Assembly (NCBI GenBank): GCA_001643675.2
Contig: LSRY02000019.1
Location: 1,374,001 to 1,438,000 of the forward strand
From: Monocercomonoides exilis
Taxonomy: Eukaryota; Preaxostyla; Oxymonadida; Polymastigidae
Length of the DNA stretch: 64,000 nt
Reading direction: 5' to 3'
The notes under the pieces are model-generated. The model saw only the letters and a program-made list of their open reading frames with translations, was not told the origin of the DNA and did no database searches. A program made the position numbers and the translations under genes. Positions 51,016 to 63,278 of the stretch are shown in pieces. Positions within the stretch are counted from its first letter, which is position 1, and each line of letters begins with the position of its first letter.

Positions 51016-51662
51016 TAGTAGATTAGATCGACACCCAAAAATATTCAAGAATTTGGATTTCTTTTTGATAGAAATTACAAACATATAATAATAATTGTGT
51101 TTTGTAGCATTTGAGTTTTGAAATTAGGGTTTGAAGCGGGAAAAGGAGCAATTAACTAATATAACTTAGGGATTGACTTAGTTATCTTATTCGTCAAAAT
51201 TTCTTTTTTAACAATATTAACAAATGATATTTCGTCTGTTTAATCAAAAAATAAATCAACCATGCCTTCAGATTCTTTTTATTTTTGATTTCTTTATTCG
51301 ATCAGCTCTCCCCTTATAATATTTTCTCAATTAATGAAAACAGCCAATGCTGTTCACTTCTCTCATTCAGAATTTTACAAGTCTATTTCTGTTACTGTTA
51401 TCATATTCATAATGTTTCTTCAATGTGAAAATAGTAAATTGGGTTGAGAATTCCTTTTTTAAACAAATCAGATTCAAACTTGATTATTGAAATGATCATA
51501 ATTCCCTTTTTTATGTATAACTCCTCGTTTTTCGGAAAAAAAAACAAGAAAATTGAATTTTGTTAAAAGTTTGTCAATAAACTTCTATTTGCAAAATAAG
51601 TAGATTTTTCCAAATATTAAGTTGACTGAACGATTTTTTTTGGGTGTCGATCTAATCGACTA
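51016..51662. repeat. TIR element, about 650 bp, non-autonomous
   Basis: Terminal inverted repeats of about 26 bases (one mismatch) start TAGTAGATTAGATCGACACCC on the left, and their complement ends at 51662. The motif CCCACTTTC appears just outside both ends (51002 and 51667) in the same orientation, possibly a relic of the target site. The interior is AT-rich without a transposase ORF, so it is either a non-autonomous DNA transposon or an internally deleted one. Confidence 0.65.
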
Positions 51663-51763
51663 TTTCCCCACTTTCCAGCAAAATTATCAAATATAAAAAA
51701 ATATAATGTGATTTTCGAATTTTTTTAAAAAACGAAAAATGTAACCATAACATATAAATAAAA

Positions 51764-53779
51764 ATGCCAAAGATTAAGCAGGTTCCTTTCAAAAAAATGA
51801 AGAAGGATCCAGGATTGCCAAATCTATTAAAGCAAAAAGAGCAGTTATCAAGACAAATGGAAAATCATAAAAAAATACAACAACAACGTGATGGCTCTTA
51901 TTCTGATGAAATACATTTTGGAGAAAAACATAAAGGAAAGACTTTAAATTATAATATCATTGCAAAAGATGCAAAAAAGAAGCAAAGTTTGTATCATGAT
52001 AAAATGCGCGAAGGAGTTCTGAAGGATTTAGCAGAAAATACGGAAAAAGTTTCATCAAAAGGTTTATTTACTTTTTGTTTTTTGAAATCTTGCATCAACG
52101 AAAATGAATTTACTCAGCGGTACAAATTAATAGAAGACAATTTTTTTCGATGCTTAACAAGGTTGTAGATGCATCTGATATAATTTTGGAAGTTATTGAT
52201 GCAAGAGATCCTTCTGGAACTCGTTGCTCGACTCTGGAGCGATCTGCTTTGGCAAAAGGAAAACAAGTGGTGATTGTTTTAAATAAAATAGGTAAACTTA
52301 ATTTTATACACATGCTTTCTTCAGTCTTTTTTGATGGAATAAACTGGTAAAATTTATTTAGATCTTGTGCCGAGAGATGTTGTGGATGGATGGGTTACTT
52401 ATCTTAATCAATTTTTTCCAACGGTTGCATTCAAGGCAGTCGTTAGTTCATCTGCAACTGGGATTATCCAGTACTCGTCTCCGACTGGGCCTGCGTCTGT
52501 CGAGGTCGAGAATGATGGGTCAATAACTGCTGTTCAATCAAGTGCATATACTACGACAACTTCAGAAATAACTTCTGCAATAAGAATTTCTCATGGAGGT
52601 TTTTATTCTTTGAAAAAGATTTTTTTTTCAATATTTCGATATGCTTATGTAATCACAGAAATTTGGAAATTTCTAAATATATAATTTCTTGTTTAATAGT
52701 CTTAATGCAAATGATGTATTCTTTTTTCACTCTCTTTTGTTTTATTGTTTATTGTTTATTTTTTCTTTTCTTTTCTTTCTCATTTTTATTCCTTATTTTT
52801 CTTTCTTTCTCTCTTTTTTTTGTAAATAATTCACCAAATCTGAATTCACTCCAACAACATCATTCAACCAGACACGTATGGAGGTGATCAGCTGATGCGT
52901 GTATGCAAATCACTTTCTGTGTCTTCGAAGGGGCATGCAATGAAGACGACAGTGGGTGTGGTGGGTTACCCCAACGTGGGAAAGTCCTCGTTGATCAACT
53001 CGCTGAAGCGCCGCCACGCTGTGCAGACCTCGTCGCACGCTGGCTGCACACGCGGCCTTCAGACGGTGGAGATTGAGACAAAGCTGTCGGTGATCGACTC
53101 GCCTGGCGTCGTTATGGACTGGACAGACGAGGCCAACGCGGTGCTGCGGGCAGCGATGCGCGTGGAGGATGTGAAGGACCCACACTCAGCTGTCCTTTCG
53201 CTGGTTATTCGCTCTGACATCAACGTGCTGCTGTCTCTGTACTCGCTGGACCCTACTGCTTTTGCCAAAGTCATCCCTCCTCGCGAGCCTGGTGCTGGCT
53301 TCTCTTCTTCGACTTCTCCTTCTTTTTCCTCTTCCTCTTCCGCTTTTCCTTTGTCGGACGAAGCGCTCTCTCGATACTCTCCGTTCGTTGAGGAGTTCCT
53401 GAAGGCGGTTGCGCAGCGCCATGGCAAGCTTTTGAAGAGCGGCATTCCGAACTACGACGAAGGCGCGCGGATTGTGCTCCGCGACTGGGGGGCAGGCAGA
53501 ATCCCGTTCTGGACGCCAGCCCCGCCAGCGCCGCCGAAGGCAGCTGTTGGCGGGACGGGGGCAGCGACGGTGGTGGATGAGTTTGCAGCTCCGTTTGCGA
53601 TTGAGGGCATGGGAGAGTTTTCGGGCACTGGGAAGGAAGGAGATGAAGGCAGTGAGGCGGATGGAGGGATGGGGGGCAAAGGAGATATGGATGTGGAGGA
53701 GATGGACGAAGGACACAGCAGTGGAGTTGCTGCTGCTATTCAGAGCAATGTCACAGATCCCAGTTACCATATGTGCTGA
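51764..53779 (+). CDS. Circularly permuted GTPase, nucleostemin/GNL3-Nug1 type
   Basis: Four exons (51764-52061, 52118-52291, 52362-52598, 52872-53779, TGA) join in frame into about 538 residues. The N-terminus is a basic coiled region (MPKIKQVPFKKMKKDPGLPN) like that of Grn1/Nug1. GTPase motifs occur in permuted order: VIDARDP, then G4 NKID at about 155-158 (its Asp codon is split by an intron), G5-like SSSAT, then G1 GYPNVGKSSLI at about 268, and G3 DSPGVV at about 312. This order defines the YlqF/YawG family; the SRR-x-FF start of the domain and VVD..D..LEV point to nucleolar GNL3/Nug1 proteins, which act in 60S ribosome assembly. A short Ser-rich insertion and a Gly/Asp/Glu-rich C-terminus are species-specific. 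An AATAAA follows at 53819. Introns are 56, 70 and 273 bases, the last with a long pyrimidine stretch. Confidence 0.9.
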
Positions 53780-54514
53780 GATATTGCAGACATTTTTTAT
53801 TTACGTTCTGAAAAGGTGAATAAATTGAAAGTTGATATTTGAACGGACAATCATATTTGCGGTGATATGAAATTAAAAAATTAAGGATTTAACAAGTTTG
53901 CTAATTGTTACAAGAAAAACTTTGAATCAGTCAAAAAGAAGCTTTTATTTAAACAGTGTTCTCATTTTGTTTATTTTTGAAAAATTTGATGTGCAATCAC
54001 TTCGAAAAATTGCATAGCTGATTTTTTCCTCAAAGGTATTTAACTTTATCATCAAAATCGCTCCTATCACTTCACTTTTACTCAAAAAAATAGAGAAACT
54101 GTTCAGACTTGTTTGGAATTTTCAAAGCAAAAACCAAAAAATTAGAAAACGAAACATGACAACATATCATCTTCAGTGAGAGCCTTGAGTCAAAATTTAT
54201 AATTTTAAATAAATGAAAACACCAAAAATACAAATTGGTTCGGTCGATGCTTCAATTCAATGTATTTTATTTGAAATTTTTCTTGTTATAATTATAATGT
54301 TAACAAAAGAACATAAGAAACTACAACTCTTCCAAAAAAACCTAAACAACGAAAAATGATAGATGAAACGTCTCTCTCGATTAACAGCATGCTGAAGCTT
54401 ATTATCAGACGAAGCGCATTTCCTCTTTAAAAAAAATGCCTTCGGAAAAAATCATAAACATTCAGCACACGAAATCTCAATAAAAGATAACTTTTAATTT
54501 TTTTTTTTTGACTT
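53780..54514. other. Intergenic region between convergent genes
   Basis: AT-rich DNA between the 3' ends of the GTPase gene and the minus-strand membrane protein gene. No ORF, repeat or RNA gene seen beyond the AATAAA at 53819-53824. Confidence 0.6.
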
Positions 54515-55462
54515 CTAATTAACATAAGCTTGATCAAAAGAATCATAGCCATCTCTTGCTTTTTGATATGCTTTTTCACAGGTAAACTTTCCAGAAGAAA
54601 ATTGAATCATCCAAAGTCCTAAAATAGAAAAAATAATAATAAAAAGCTAATTAAACAAAACAAGAAAGCATACCCAAATAGGTTAATGTCCACACATAGA
54701 ATTCTTCTCCAACCATTCCATATCCGCATTGGGCAAGAAATCTCAAAATATTGCTGAAGAAGAGAAGAAGCCCACCGAGTGTTCCAATTGAATGACATTC
54801 GCTAAACAACATAAAACATTAGGAAAATAATTGAAATATACGAAAAAATTCAAATAACACACTGGCATATCCTTCGAGATTCAGGCGTGTTCATGTGTCC
54901 CGTTAGAAATGCAATTTGAAGTAGAGAGAAAAACCAATAAACATAAGAATATCCCACATTTCTTCTCAGAAAACTGTACATCATAAAATGTCCAGCTTGC
55001 ACGAAACATAACAAAACAAATATCGTGAACGACCAAGATGTTTTATTCTCCAAAGGAAAACGAGGGAAAGTCGCAATGATGAAGCAGACAACAGATAAAG
55101 AATTTGCAATCATTGCAATAATCAGCGAGTATAAATGTTCAACTTCTCTTACTGCAAATGTGTTTCCGATTGCAGCAAAAACAACACTGACAATCATCCA
55201 AACTATTTCAAAAATAAGTTAAAATGAAAAAAATGGAAAAAATACTTTTAAATTGTTTTGGTATAATCAGTCTCGTTGGTTCTCCACTTGGTGCAGGACC
55301 ATTCCATCCACCAACAGTAAAAGGTATCAAAGCCAGAATACAAAGTGGACGAAAAACGTATGACAAAATATCATAAGGAATGGCCAATCCAACAATGGTT
55401 AGGGCTGAAATTTTCAAAATACCAGCTAATTGAAAAATAATAACCAGTTCAAACCGAAGCAT
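54515..55462 (-). CDS. Multi-pass membrane protein, unknown family, four exons
   Basis: Exons 55462-55246, 55202-54863, 54801-54674 and 54618-54515 (TAG) join in frame into about 262 residues. The frame is open for about 29 more codons upstream (to 55549) but without an ATG. MLRFELVII at 55462 is therefore the simplest start; an extra 5' exon would collide with the gene at 55580. At least six hydrophobic segments are visible. A conserved-looking loop reads GWNGPAPSGEPTRL between TM2 and TM3, and a later one NTPESRRICHECHS. The short C-terminal tail is hydrophilic. I do not recognise the family. The donors are GTATT, GTGTG and GTATG. It lies divergently to the giant Ser-rich gene with 117 bp between starts. 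Confidence 0.7.
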
Positions 55463-55579
55463 ATCACTTGAATCGATATTACAATAAAGCGAATTAAATT
55501 TTGATTTAGCTGCATTTTGATCCGTGCTATATAAACAATTTATTAACAAATAGAAAACATAATACGTATATTATTCCTT
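55463..55579. promoter_or_regulatory. Compact bidirectional promoter region
   Basis: Only 117 bp separate the start codons of the divergent membrane protein (minus) and giant Ser-rich (plus) genes. No defined motif can be supported. The arrangement parallels the 102-bp interval at 31601-31702. Confidence 0.45.
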
Positions 55580-56693
55580 ATGGAGAGCAAAGATAAGGAA
55601 TATTTAATCAATCAGGAGCTTATTAATCACAAAAATCTATTTGGCATATCATCATTTCCTGATTTACCTGAAATAAATGATGATCCAACGACAAAGACTC
55701 TTATAATGGTGAGCTGAATAATTTTTATATTTAATTAAAAGCATGCTTATTACAATTTAGAATTTGTTACAAGTCACATTAGTGCTTCCATCCTTTTGGA
55801 GGCCATATTATTTAATAGGAATTGCAAACATTCGCTTGAACAATTACGCAAGAGTTTGAATTTTATTTTTTGCATACTTTTTATTGAATATTTATTTTTA
55901 AAAATAAAAATTTAGGCTGCTAAGTTTCTAATTTATGCAAAAGAACGTTTGCCTTCGAATGCATCGAAAGCTATTAAAGTTTGTGACATACTTTTCTGAA
56001 TAATTGATAAGATTTTATTTTTTGTAGAATGCAATTGATTTTCATCTGACGACCTGCGCTTATTATTCTTCCTTACAAAATGCTAGAAACTTAGGAATTT
56101 CAAAAGGTAAAGAAATTAAAGAAAGATTAGTGTCTAAAGAAAATGAAAATCAAAACACTGATTTTGATGATATTCCAGAAACAAACGAGAAAATGGAATA
56201 TGATTCAAAAGAAAGCAAACCTCTTGAAGCAACAGTCGACTTGCAAAAGGGAGAAACAATAGCAGTCGATGAAACATGGACGGGTGAAGGGCACGAGCAA
56301 AGCAGTGCACCAGATGATCCAATGAATCACAAAGCAGAAGCAATGTCACCATCGTCGCAGATCAATTTGGCAGAAAGGCCCAAGTCGATCGAGCTTCCAG
56401 AGAGCCAGCTGGAAAAGACGCTATTTGTGTCAGAGATGGACGAGGCGTGTGTGTCCAAAGAAGACGATCGGCTGTGTCCTGAGTCGATGCTGTCGATCGG
56501 AGCGACAATATCAGCTGCTGCCACGATGGGCGGGAGGACAGCAACTGAAAGCCTAATTCCTTCTTTCTTCCCTTCTTTGAGCAACCTCTCCACTGTGCAG
56601 TCATCGGCGTCATCCGCATTCACATCGCCTTCGAATCCGGCGCGGATGAGCTTGACTTCTCCTTCAGTGGCACGAGCAGGTGTTGTTCAGTCA

Positions 56694-56725
<32 letters not shown>

Positions 56726-57300
56726 CTCTTCAACCTCTTCCTCTTCTTCCTCTGCTCCTGTTGCTGCTTTATCCCCCTCAGCCACTCTGAGCATCTCAAA
56801 CACTTCACCAAATGCCTTCGATGCGAGCAATTTGAAGAACAGCCAAACAATCCTGTCACCTTCTGCTTTGCGAACAAGCACACTTTCTCCTTCTTTTTCT
56901 GTCACACCCACTACAACCACTTCAACTATATCTACATCATCATCATCATCATCTTCTTCTTCTTCTTCCTTCTCCTCATCATCATCCTCTTCTTCTCTTC
57001 TCTCCACATCCCTCTTCTCCTCCTTCTCCTCCTTCTCCAAAGAACTTCCTCATCTCCCTGCCTCTTCCACCTCTTCCACCATCTTCACTCCTCCTCCTTC
57101 TCCTCCCCCTTCTTTCCTCTCTCGCGACTCTCTTCCTTATCATTCCCATCCTCTCCTCGACGATAACATTCCTTTTGCTGCTCCTTCTTCACCCACAAAG
57201 GCGAATAACACACCATTTTCGATCTTAAATGCTTCTGACAACAGAAGTGAGAGAGAAATGACGAAGAACCAGAACAATGAATTTGCAACAAAGAATAATG

Positions 57301-57334
<34 letters not shown>

Positions 57335-60300
57335 CTTCCCTGCCACCCTCTTCTCCCCCTCAGCTTCACACGCATTCTCTCTCTACTCCTCCACCACAGC
57401 TGTTTCTCCTTCTCTCTCTTCCTCTTCAGACTCTTTCAATTCTCTTCCTCTTCCTCTTCCTCTTCCTCCTCTCCTGCCTTCTGAAACAGATCTTGTTGTC
57501 CTCCCTCAGATGGATGAGAATGCAAATGTTGTGTCTTCTTCTTCATCTTCATCAGAAGAAGAAGGAGAAAGAGGAAATAATGTCAGCAAACAACAAATTT
57601 TCTCTTCTTCTTCTTCTTCTTCTTCTTTAGAGAATGAAAATAACCCACAATCACCTCTTGATAGAGAATTAGCAATCAAACAATCAAAAGCAGCCGAAGA
57701 ACAAGAAGAAGAGGAAGAAGAAGAAGAAGACTATCTTTCTCTTCTCCCTTCCGCCACCTCAGCAGCAGCAGCAGCAGCGAAAACAGGTTCGATTGGAAGG
57801 GCATTGGGAATAGTTGCACAGACAATCATTGCCACACGCACACCTCCTCCTGTTGGATCTGCGTCTCCTGAGCCGACTTCTCCATCGAAGGGGAGGGGTG
57901 AGAAGGAGAAGATGGAGAAGATGGAGAAAGAGAAAGAGAAAGAGAAAGAGAAGGAGAAGAAGGGGAAAGAGAAAGAGAAAGGAGGAAGTATGAGAGAGAG
58001 AAGAGGGAGCATAAGCATAGAAAAGAACGGAGAAGTGAAAGGAATGAATTCGAATGATTTGAAGAAGACTTCATCATCATCATCATCATCATCATCAGCT
58101 TCTTCTTCTTCTTCTTCTTCCATTTCATCTTCTGTGAATGCCAATGCAGTTAAACAGCAGTCTTTACCTTATTCCTCTTCTTTCTCTTCATTTCCTGATA
58201 ATTCATCATCATCATCTTCTTCTTCCCTTTCAAATCAACCACAATTGAAACCACAACTTCAAACTAACACAACATCTTCATCTTTAAATTCTTCATTTAA
58301 TCCTTCTTCTTCTTCCTCATCTCTTTCTTTCTCTTCTCTTTCTTCTTCTTCTCTTTCCTCTCAACAAACCCAACCTCAGCCACTTTCCCTCAAAAGCTCT
58401 TCTCTTTCCAATGAACCTTCCCTTCCTCTCAATCCTCCAAAGGGAATGCAACCAAATTCAATCAAAATGCCTTCTTCATCCACCTCTTCATTCAACCCTC
58501 AGCAATACCCTTCTCTTCTCCAGCCATTTCATCTTGCCCCTTCCTCTTCCTATTCATTACCATCATCATCATCATCATCAGCTCCTTCCCCTTCTCCTCC
58601 TTCTTCATCTTCTCCTTCTTCTCGTCTTCCTCCCTCTTCCTCTTCTTCTTCTTCCTCTTCTCTTTCAGAAATTCCCCTTTCCAAAGAGAATAAATTCCCC
58701 GCCCCGCCTCAAATGCCCCTCAACGTGGCGCCGTCGCAATTTAATCCTCTCCTCGCCCCCGCACAAATACACCCACAATTCAAAAATCAGTTTTCTTTGG
58801 CTGGTTTCCCTCCTTCTCTCTCGTCGATTGCTCCTCAGATGGCATCAGCTTTTCCTTCTTTCCCGTCAAATGTGAAGCAGAACCAGCCTCCGCTTCAACT
58901 TCAACCTCAACAGCAAATGCAACAGATGCAGCAGAAGCAGATGATGAATATGAATATGAATATGAACATGAATATGAATCCTACAAATTTATCTAATCCT
59001 TCTGGTATTTCGAATATTTCTTCGATTTCTTCTTCTTCTTCTCTTTCTTCTCCTTCTTCCTCTCTTTCCTCCTCCTCCTCCTCCCTCAAGCCCAACCAAC
59101 CTTTCAACCCCAATCTCCTTCCTTCTCCTTCTCCTTCTCCTTCCTCCTCCTCCTCCTCTTCTTCTTTGTCTTCTTCTTCTTCTTCCTCTTCTCTTCAAAA
59201 CAAGATGAATTTCTATCAAACTCCTCCACAAAACATTCAAATGCCAATGCAAATGCAGCTCCAAATGCCGATGCAGATGTCATTACAACCTTCTTCTGCT
59301 CTTTCTTCTCTTTCTTCTCTCTCTTCTCTTCCTTCTCTTTCCTCTCTCTCTCAATCGAATTATCGTGTGAATGAAGGTATTAGCAATGATTATAACACAC
59401 TCAGCACACCTTTCCCTTTTCCTCCTCATGTTCCATCGGCTTCTTTGTCTTCTTTCTCCTCTTCTTTCTCTTCTTCCCCTGCTTCTTTTCCTCCTTCTCT
59501 TGCTTCATCATTTGCTCCTTCATCTTCAACTTCTTCCTCCTCCTCCTCTTCTCTTTCTTCTCTTTCCTCTTCCTCTTCTTCCTCCTCCTCCTCTTCTTCT
59601 CCTTCCTCTTCTCTCCATTCCTCTGCTGCTGCCTTCTTCCAACCCACAAATCGTTCCCATCTTTCGCTCTCTTCTTCTCCTCCCCCTCAAAATGCAGCTG
59701 AATTTGACTACAAACCAGCAGACCCTCTTTCTCTCTTTCCTTCTCTTTCTCAAACACTCAACACATTCTCCTTGTCTCGAAATAACCTCATTAACAACCA
59801 GCAGCAAATGAGTTCTTCTTCTTCTTCTTCTCTTTCGTCTTCTTCTCAAAGCTCTCCAAATTCTGCAGGTATTGTTTCTTCTCTTTCTCCTTCCTCTTCT
59901 TCCTCTTCTTCCTCTTCCTCTTCAATGCCATCATCTTCTCCTTCTTCTCTCTCTTCCTCTTCCTCTTCCTCCCCCTTCTCCTTCTCTTCCCCCTCCCCTT
60001 TCTCTTCTCTTCTGAACACATCGCCTTTCTCTTTCCTTCTTCAGCACATTCCTTTTTCTGCTCACAAATCCATTCGTTTCGACCCTTCTTCTCTTTCTTC
60101 GATCATTCGCTTTGCTCAAATTGCTTCAAACATTCAGAGATTCTGCAATAGCAGCTGTAATATCTTACCTTTTGGCTCTGCTCTTCCTCTTCCTCCTCCT
60201 CTTTCTTCTTCTCTTTCTTCTCTTTCTTCTTCTCTTCCGCCTTCTCTTTCTCCTTCTTCTTCTTTCTCTTCCTCCTCCTCCTCCTCCTCTTCTTCTGATT

Positions 60301-63247
60301 CATTCATTTTTTGGAGAAATCTTCCAAATGACCATTCACAATTAGCTCTTTCTGGATACAAAGGAAGAGATCTAAGCAAACACCTTTTATCTTCTCCACT
60401 TTATACTTCTTCTATTTCATTTCCTTCTTCTTCTTCTTCTTCTGCCTCTTCCTCTTCCTCTTCTTCTTCTCCTTCATATGCTGACATTTTGAATCAAGTT
60501 ATTTCTTCTCCTGTTTTCTTGAAATTCAATCAAAACACAACTTTTCTGCTGACTAAACCAAAAAGATCGTCTTTCTTGTTCTCAAATGCAGGCATCTCTT
60601 CTCAATCATCTTCAAATTCTTCATCTTCCTCTTCTTCTTCCTCTTCATCTTCCTCATCGTCATCATCATCTTCCTCTTCATCTTCCTCTTCTTCTTCTGA
60701 CTCATCTTCCCGCTCCTCCAACTCCAACAACACAGCCACACTTGTTCCTCTTTCTGTCTTCCATTCCCCATTGGATGCATTCTCTTCTTCTTCTTCTTCC
60801 TCTTCCTCTTCCTCTTCCTCCTCTTCCTCCTCTTCTTCCTCTCATCATCGAAAGAAAGGGCGTATTCTGAATGCAGATGATGCCATCTTCTATGATGCGA
60901 TGATGGCAATTGACGATGCATTAGACTGGAACAAAGAGCAGAGCAAAGAAAGCAGCGTGACGCTGAGAGAGAGAAGACTGGGGCTTTTGCTGAGAACAAG
61001 GAAGGGGAGAGAGAAAGGGAGGGAGAGGGAGAGGGAGAGGGAGAGAGAAAGAGAGAGAGAAAGAGAAAGAACGAGCCAGAGAGAGAAGGAGAAAGAAGGG
61101 TGGAGGAGGAGAGGGTGGAGGAATAACTATAATGACAGTGAGTTTGACAGCGAGTATGTTTCAGAGGAAGGAGAGGAATGTTTTGATATGATTGGAAAAG
61201 GAGAGGAAGGAGAAGAGGAAGAAAACAGCAGCCCAATTGGGATAAGGACGAGGAGGAGGGCGCTGAGGGAGAGAGGGAGAGAGAACGAGAAGAAGAATAA
61301 TGATGAAGATGGTATGAATGAGAAGGAGAAGAAAGAGAAGGAGAAGGAAAAGAAGGAGAAGAAGGGAGGAAAGAAGGAGGAGGATGGAGAAGAAGAAGAA
61401 GACAAGGAAGAAGGGGATAAAGCGGATGATTTGAAGAAGAAGAAGAAGAAAGAAGATGAAGTTTCATCTTCTGAAGGTGAAAAGGAAGAAGAAGAAGAAG
61501 AGCAAAAGGTAAAGAAAGATATAAGTGATGGCAAAAACGAATTGGATAAAGACGAGAAAAATGAGAACAGAAAGAGCAAAAAGGAAGAAAAAGATAAAGT
61601 TAAAGGAGAAGGGGAAGGAAAAGATGATGATAAAGAAGAAGAAGAGGATGAAGATGGAAGTCAATCAAGCTGTGAAAGTGAAGAAGAAGGGAGTGCTGGC
61701 TCATCTTTAGAAGGCAATTCATCAGAAGCATCAAACAAAGAAGACGAACAGGAGAAGAAGAAGAACAAGGACGATAAGCAGAATAAACACAAAGTGAAGA
61801 AGAATCAGAGGAAGAAGAAGAGAAAGAGCCAAAGTCAAAGCCAAAGTCAGAGTAAAAATGAGAGAAAGAAGCAGAGCTCAAATGTGACAGTAACACATGC
61901 GCAGTTGTTAGCATCGCAATTGGTGGAAGGGATAGATTCAGCAGTGGCTGTGCTGCAGAGAGAGGAAGAGCTGAGGCAAGAGGAAGACAGGGTAATTGAT
62001 GAGTTCACATCAACTGAATGCCCTTTGCCGTATTTTGTGGGGCTGGAGGAAGAGGAAGAGGAGGAGGAAGGAGAAGAAGGAAGAGGAAGAGGAAGAGGAG
62101 GAAGAAGAAGAGAATGGAGAGAAGAAATGGAAGGAGAAGGAGGAGAGGAATACGAGTTTATACAGAGCAGGATGGGAGAAGGAGACGGAGGAAGGTTTAT
62201 GGATGTGGAAGAAGAAGAAGATGATGATGAAAGAAGAGGAGAAGGAAGAGGAGAAGGAGAAGGAGGGGAAGCAAAGTCAGAGAAGAGAATGAAGCTGTTT
62301 ATGGAGAAAGATAAACTGGGAGGTGGTGCAAGTTCTGAATTGTCTGCTTTTGCGGCACCGCCTTCGCCACTGCAGAAGATGGAGAGTGGAATGAAAGAAG
62401 GAGAAGAGAACAAGATGGAAGAAGATGTGTGGATCAAGAACGAGGTGAACAAGACAGCAAGTGATATTCGTTCTGGAATGGAGAAAGATATTTCTTCTTC
62501 TTCCTCATTCTCTTCCTCCTCCTCCTCATTCTCCTCCAATGAATCCGACTTCTCTGACTCTGACAGCAGTCTCTCTGATGATGAATTCGATGCCCAATTT
62601 GCTGAAGAGCTGGCAATTCCTCAGACCAACCGCCTTGTCCCATCCACCATCCACTTCCCTTCCTCCACCCTTCTTCCTTCAAAATCCCCCGTCCAGCTGA
62701 TTAAACCCATCTCCACACACATCTTCTCTCCAATGATCTTTTCGCATTCTCCTCTGCTTGCCCCGCAGATGCTGAGGCATTCGTTCAATGTTCTGGGACA
62801 GATCAGCCCAACACAAGTGAGCCACTCTTCGAATTACTCTTCTTCTCTCCCTTCTCCTACTTCCACACCTACTTCTTCTTTGGCTTCTTCTGCTGCTTCT
62901 TCTTCCTCTTCTTCTCAATCAGAAACAAAAGAACAGTCACCAAAAGATGTCTATCAAATGCCGACAAAACTATTTTCACACAATCAGCCTCCAACACAGT
63001 CAGCAGATAATAATGAATCTACTTCATCATCATCATCTTCTTCTTCCTCTTCTTCACCTTCTTCTTCTTCTTCTTCTGTTCTCTTTCCCGATCATTTAGA
63101 TGCGACCCTTCCTCAGCCAAAGAGTTTGGCTTCTCCTTCTTCGTCTTCTCCTTCTTCCTCTCTTATTTCTGCTCCTTCTTCTGAACAAAACTCAATCAAA
63201 CAAACTTCCAATTATCCACTTTTTTCTCCTCTTCTGCCTTCTGAAAG

Positions 63248-63278
<31 letters not shown>

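Larger units (their letters stand above)
48663..51763. other. Gene-poor stretch
   Basis: Apart from the tRNA-like sequence, the telomere-like repeats and the two inverted-repeat elements listed separately, this 3.1 kb is AT-rich. It holds only short ORFs on either strand that show no protein-like composition. No gene can be supported. Confidence 0.6.

Noticed and set aside
60553-61467. Minus-strand ORF of 304 codons and many Glu/Lys/Arg-rich minus-strand ORFs between 56.6 and 64 kb
   Set aside because: They arise from TCT/TTC repeats read backwards. The plus frame from 56028 is open throughout, joins to a TPR-like N-terminus by splicing and is much longer.
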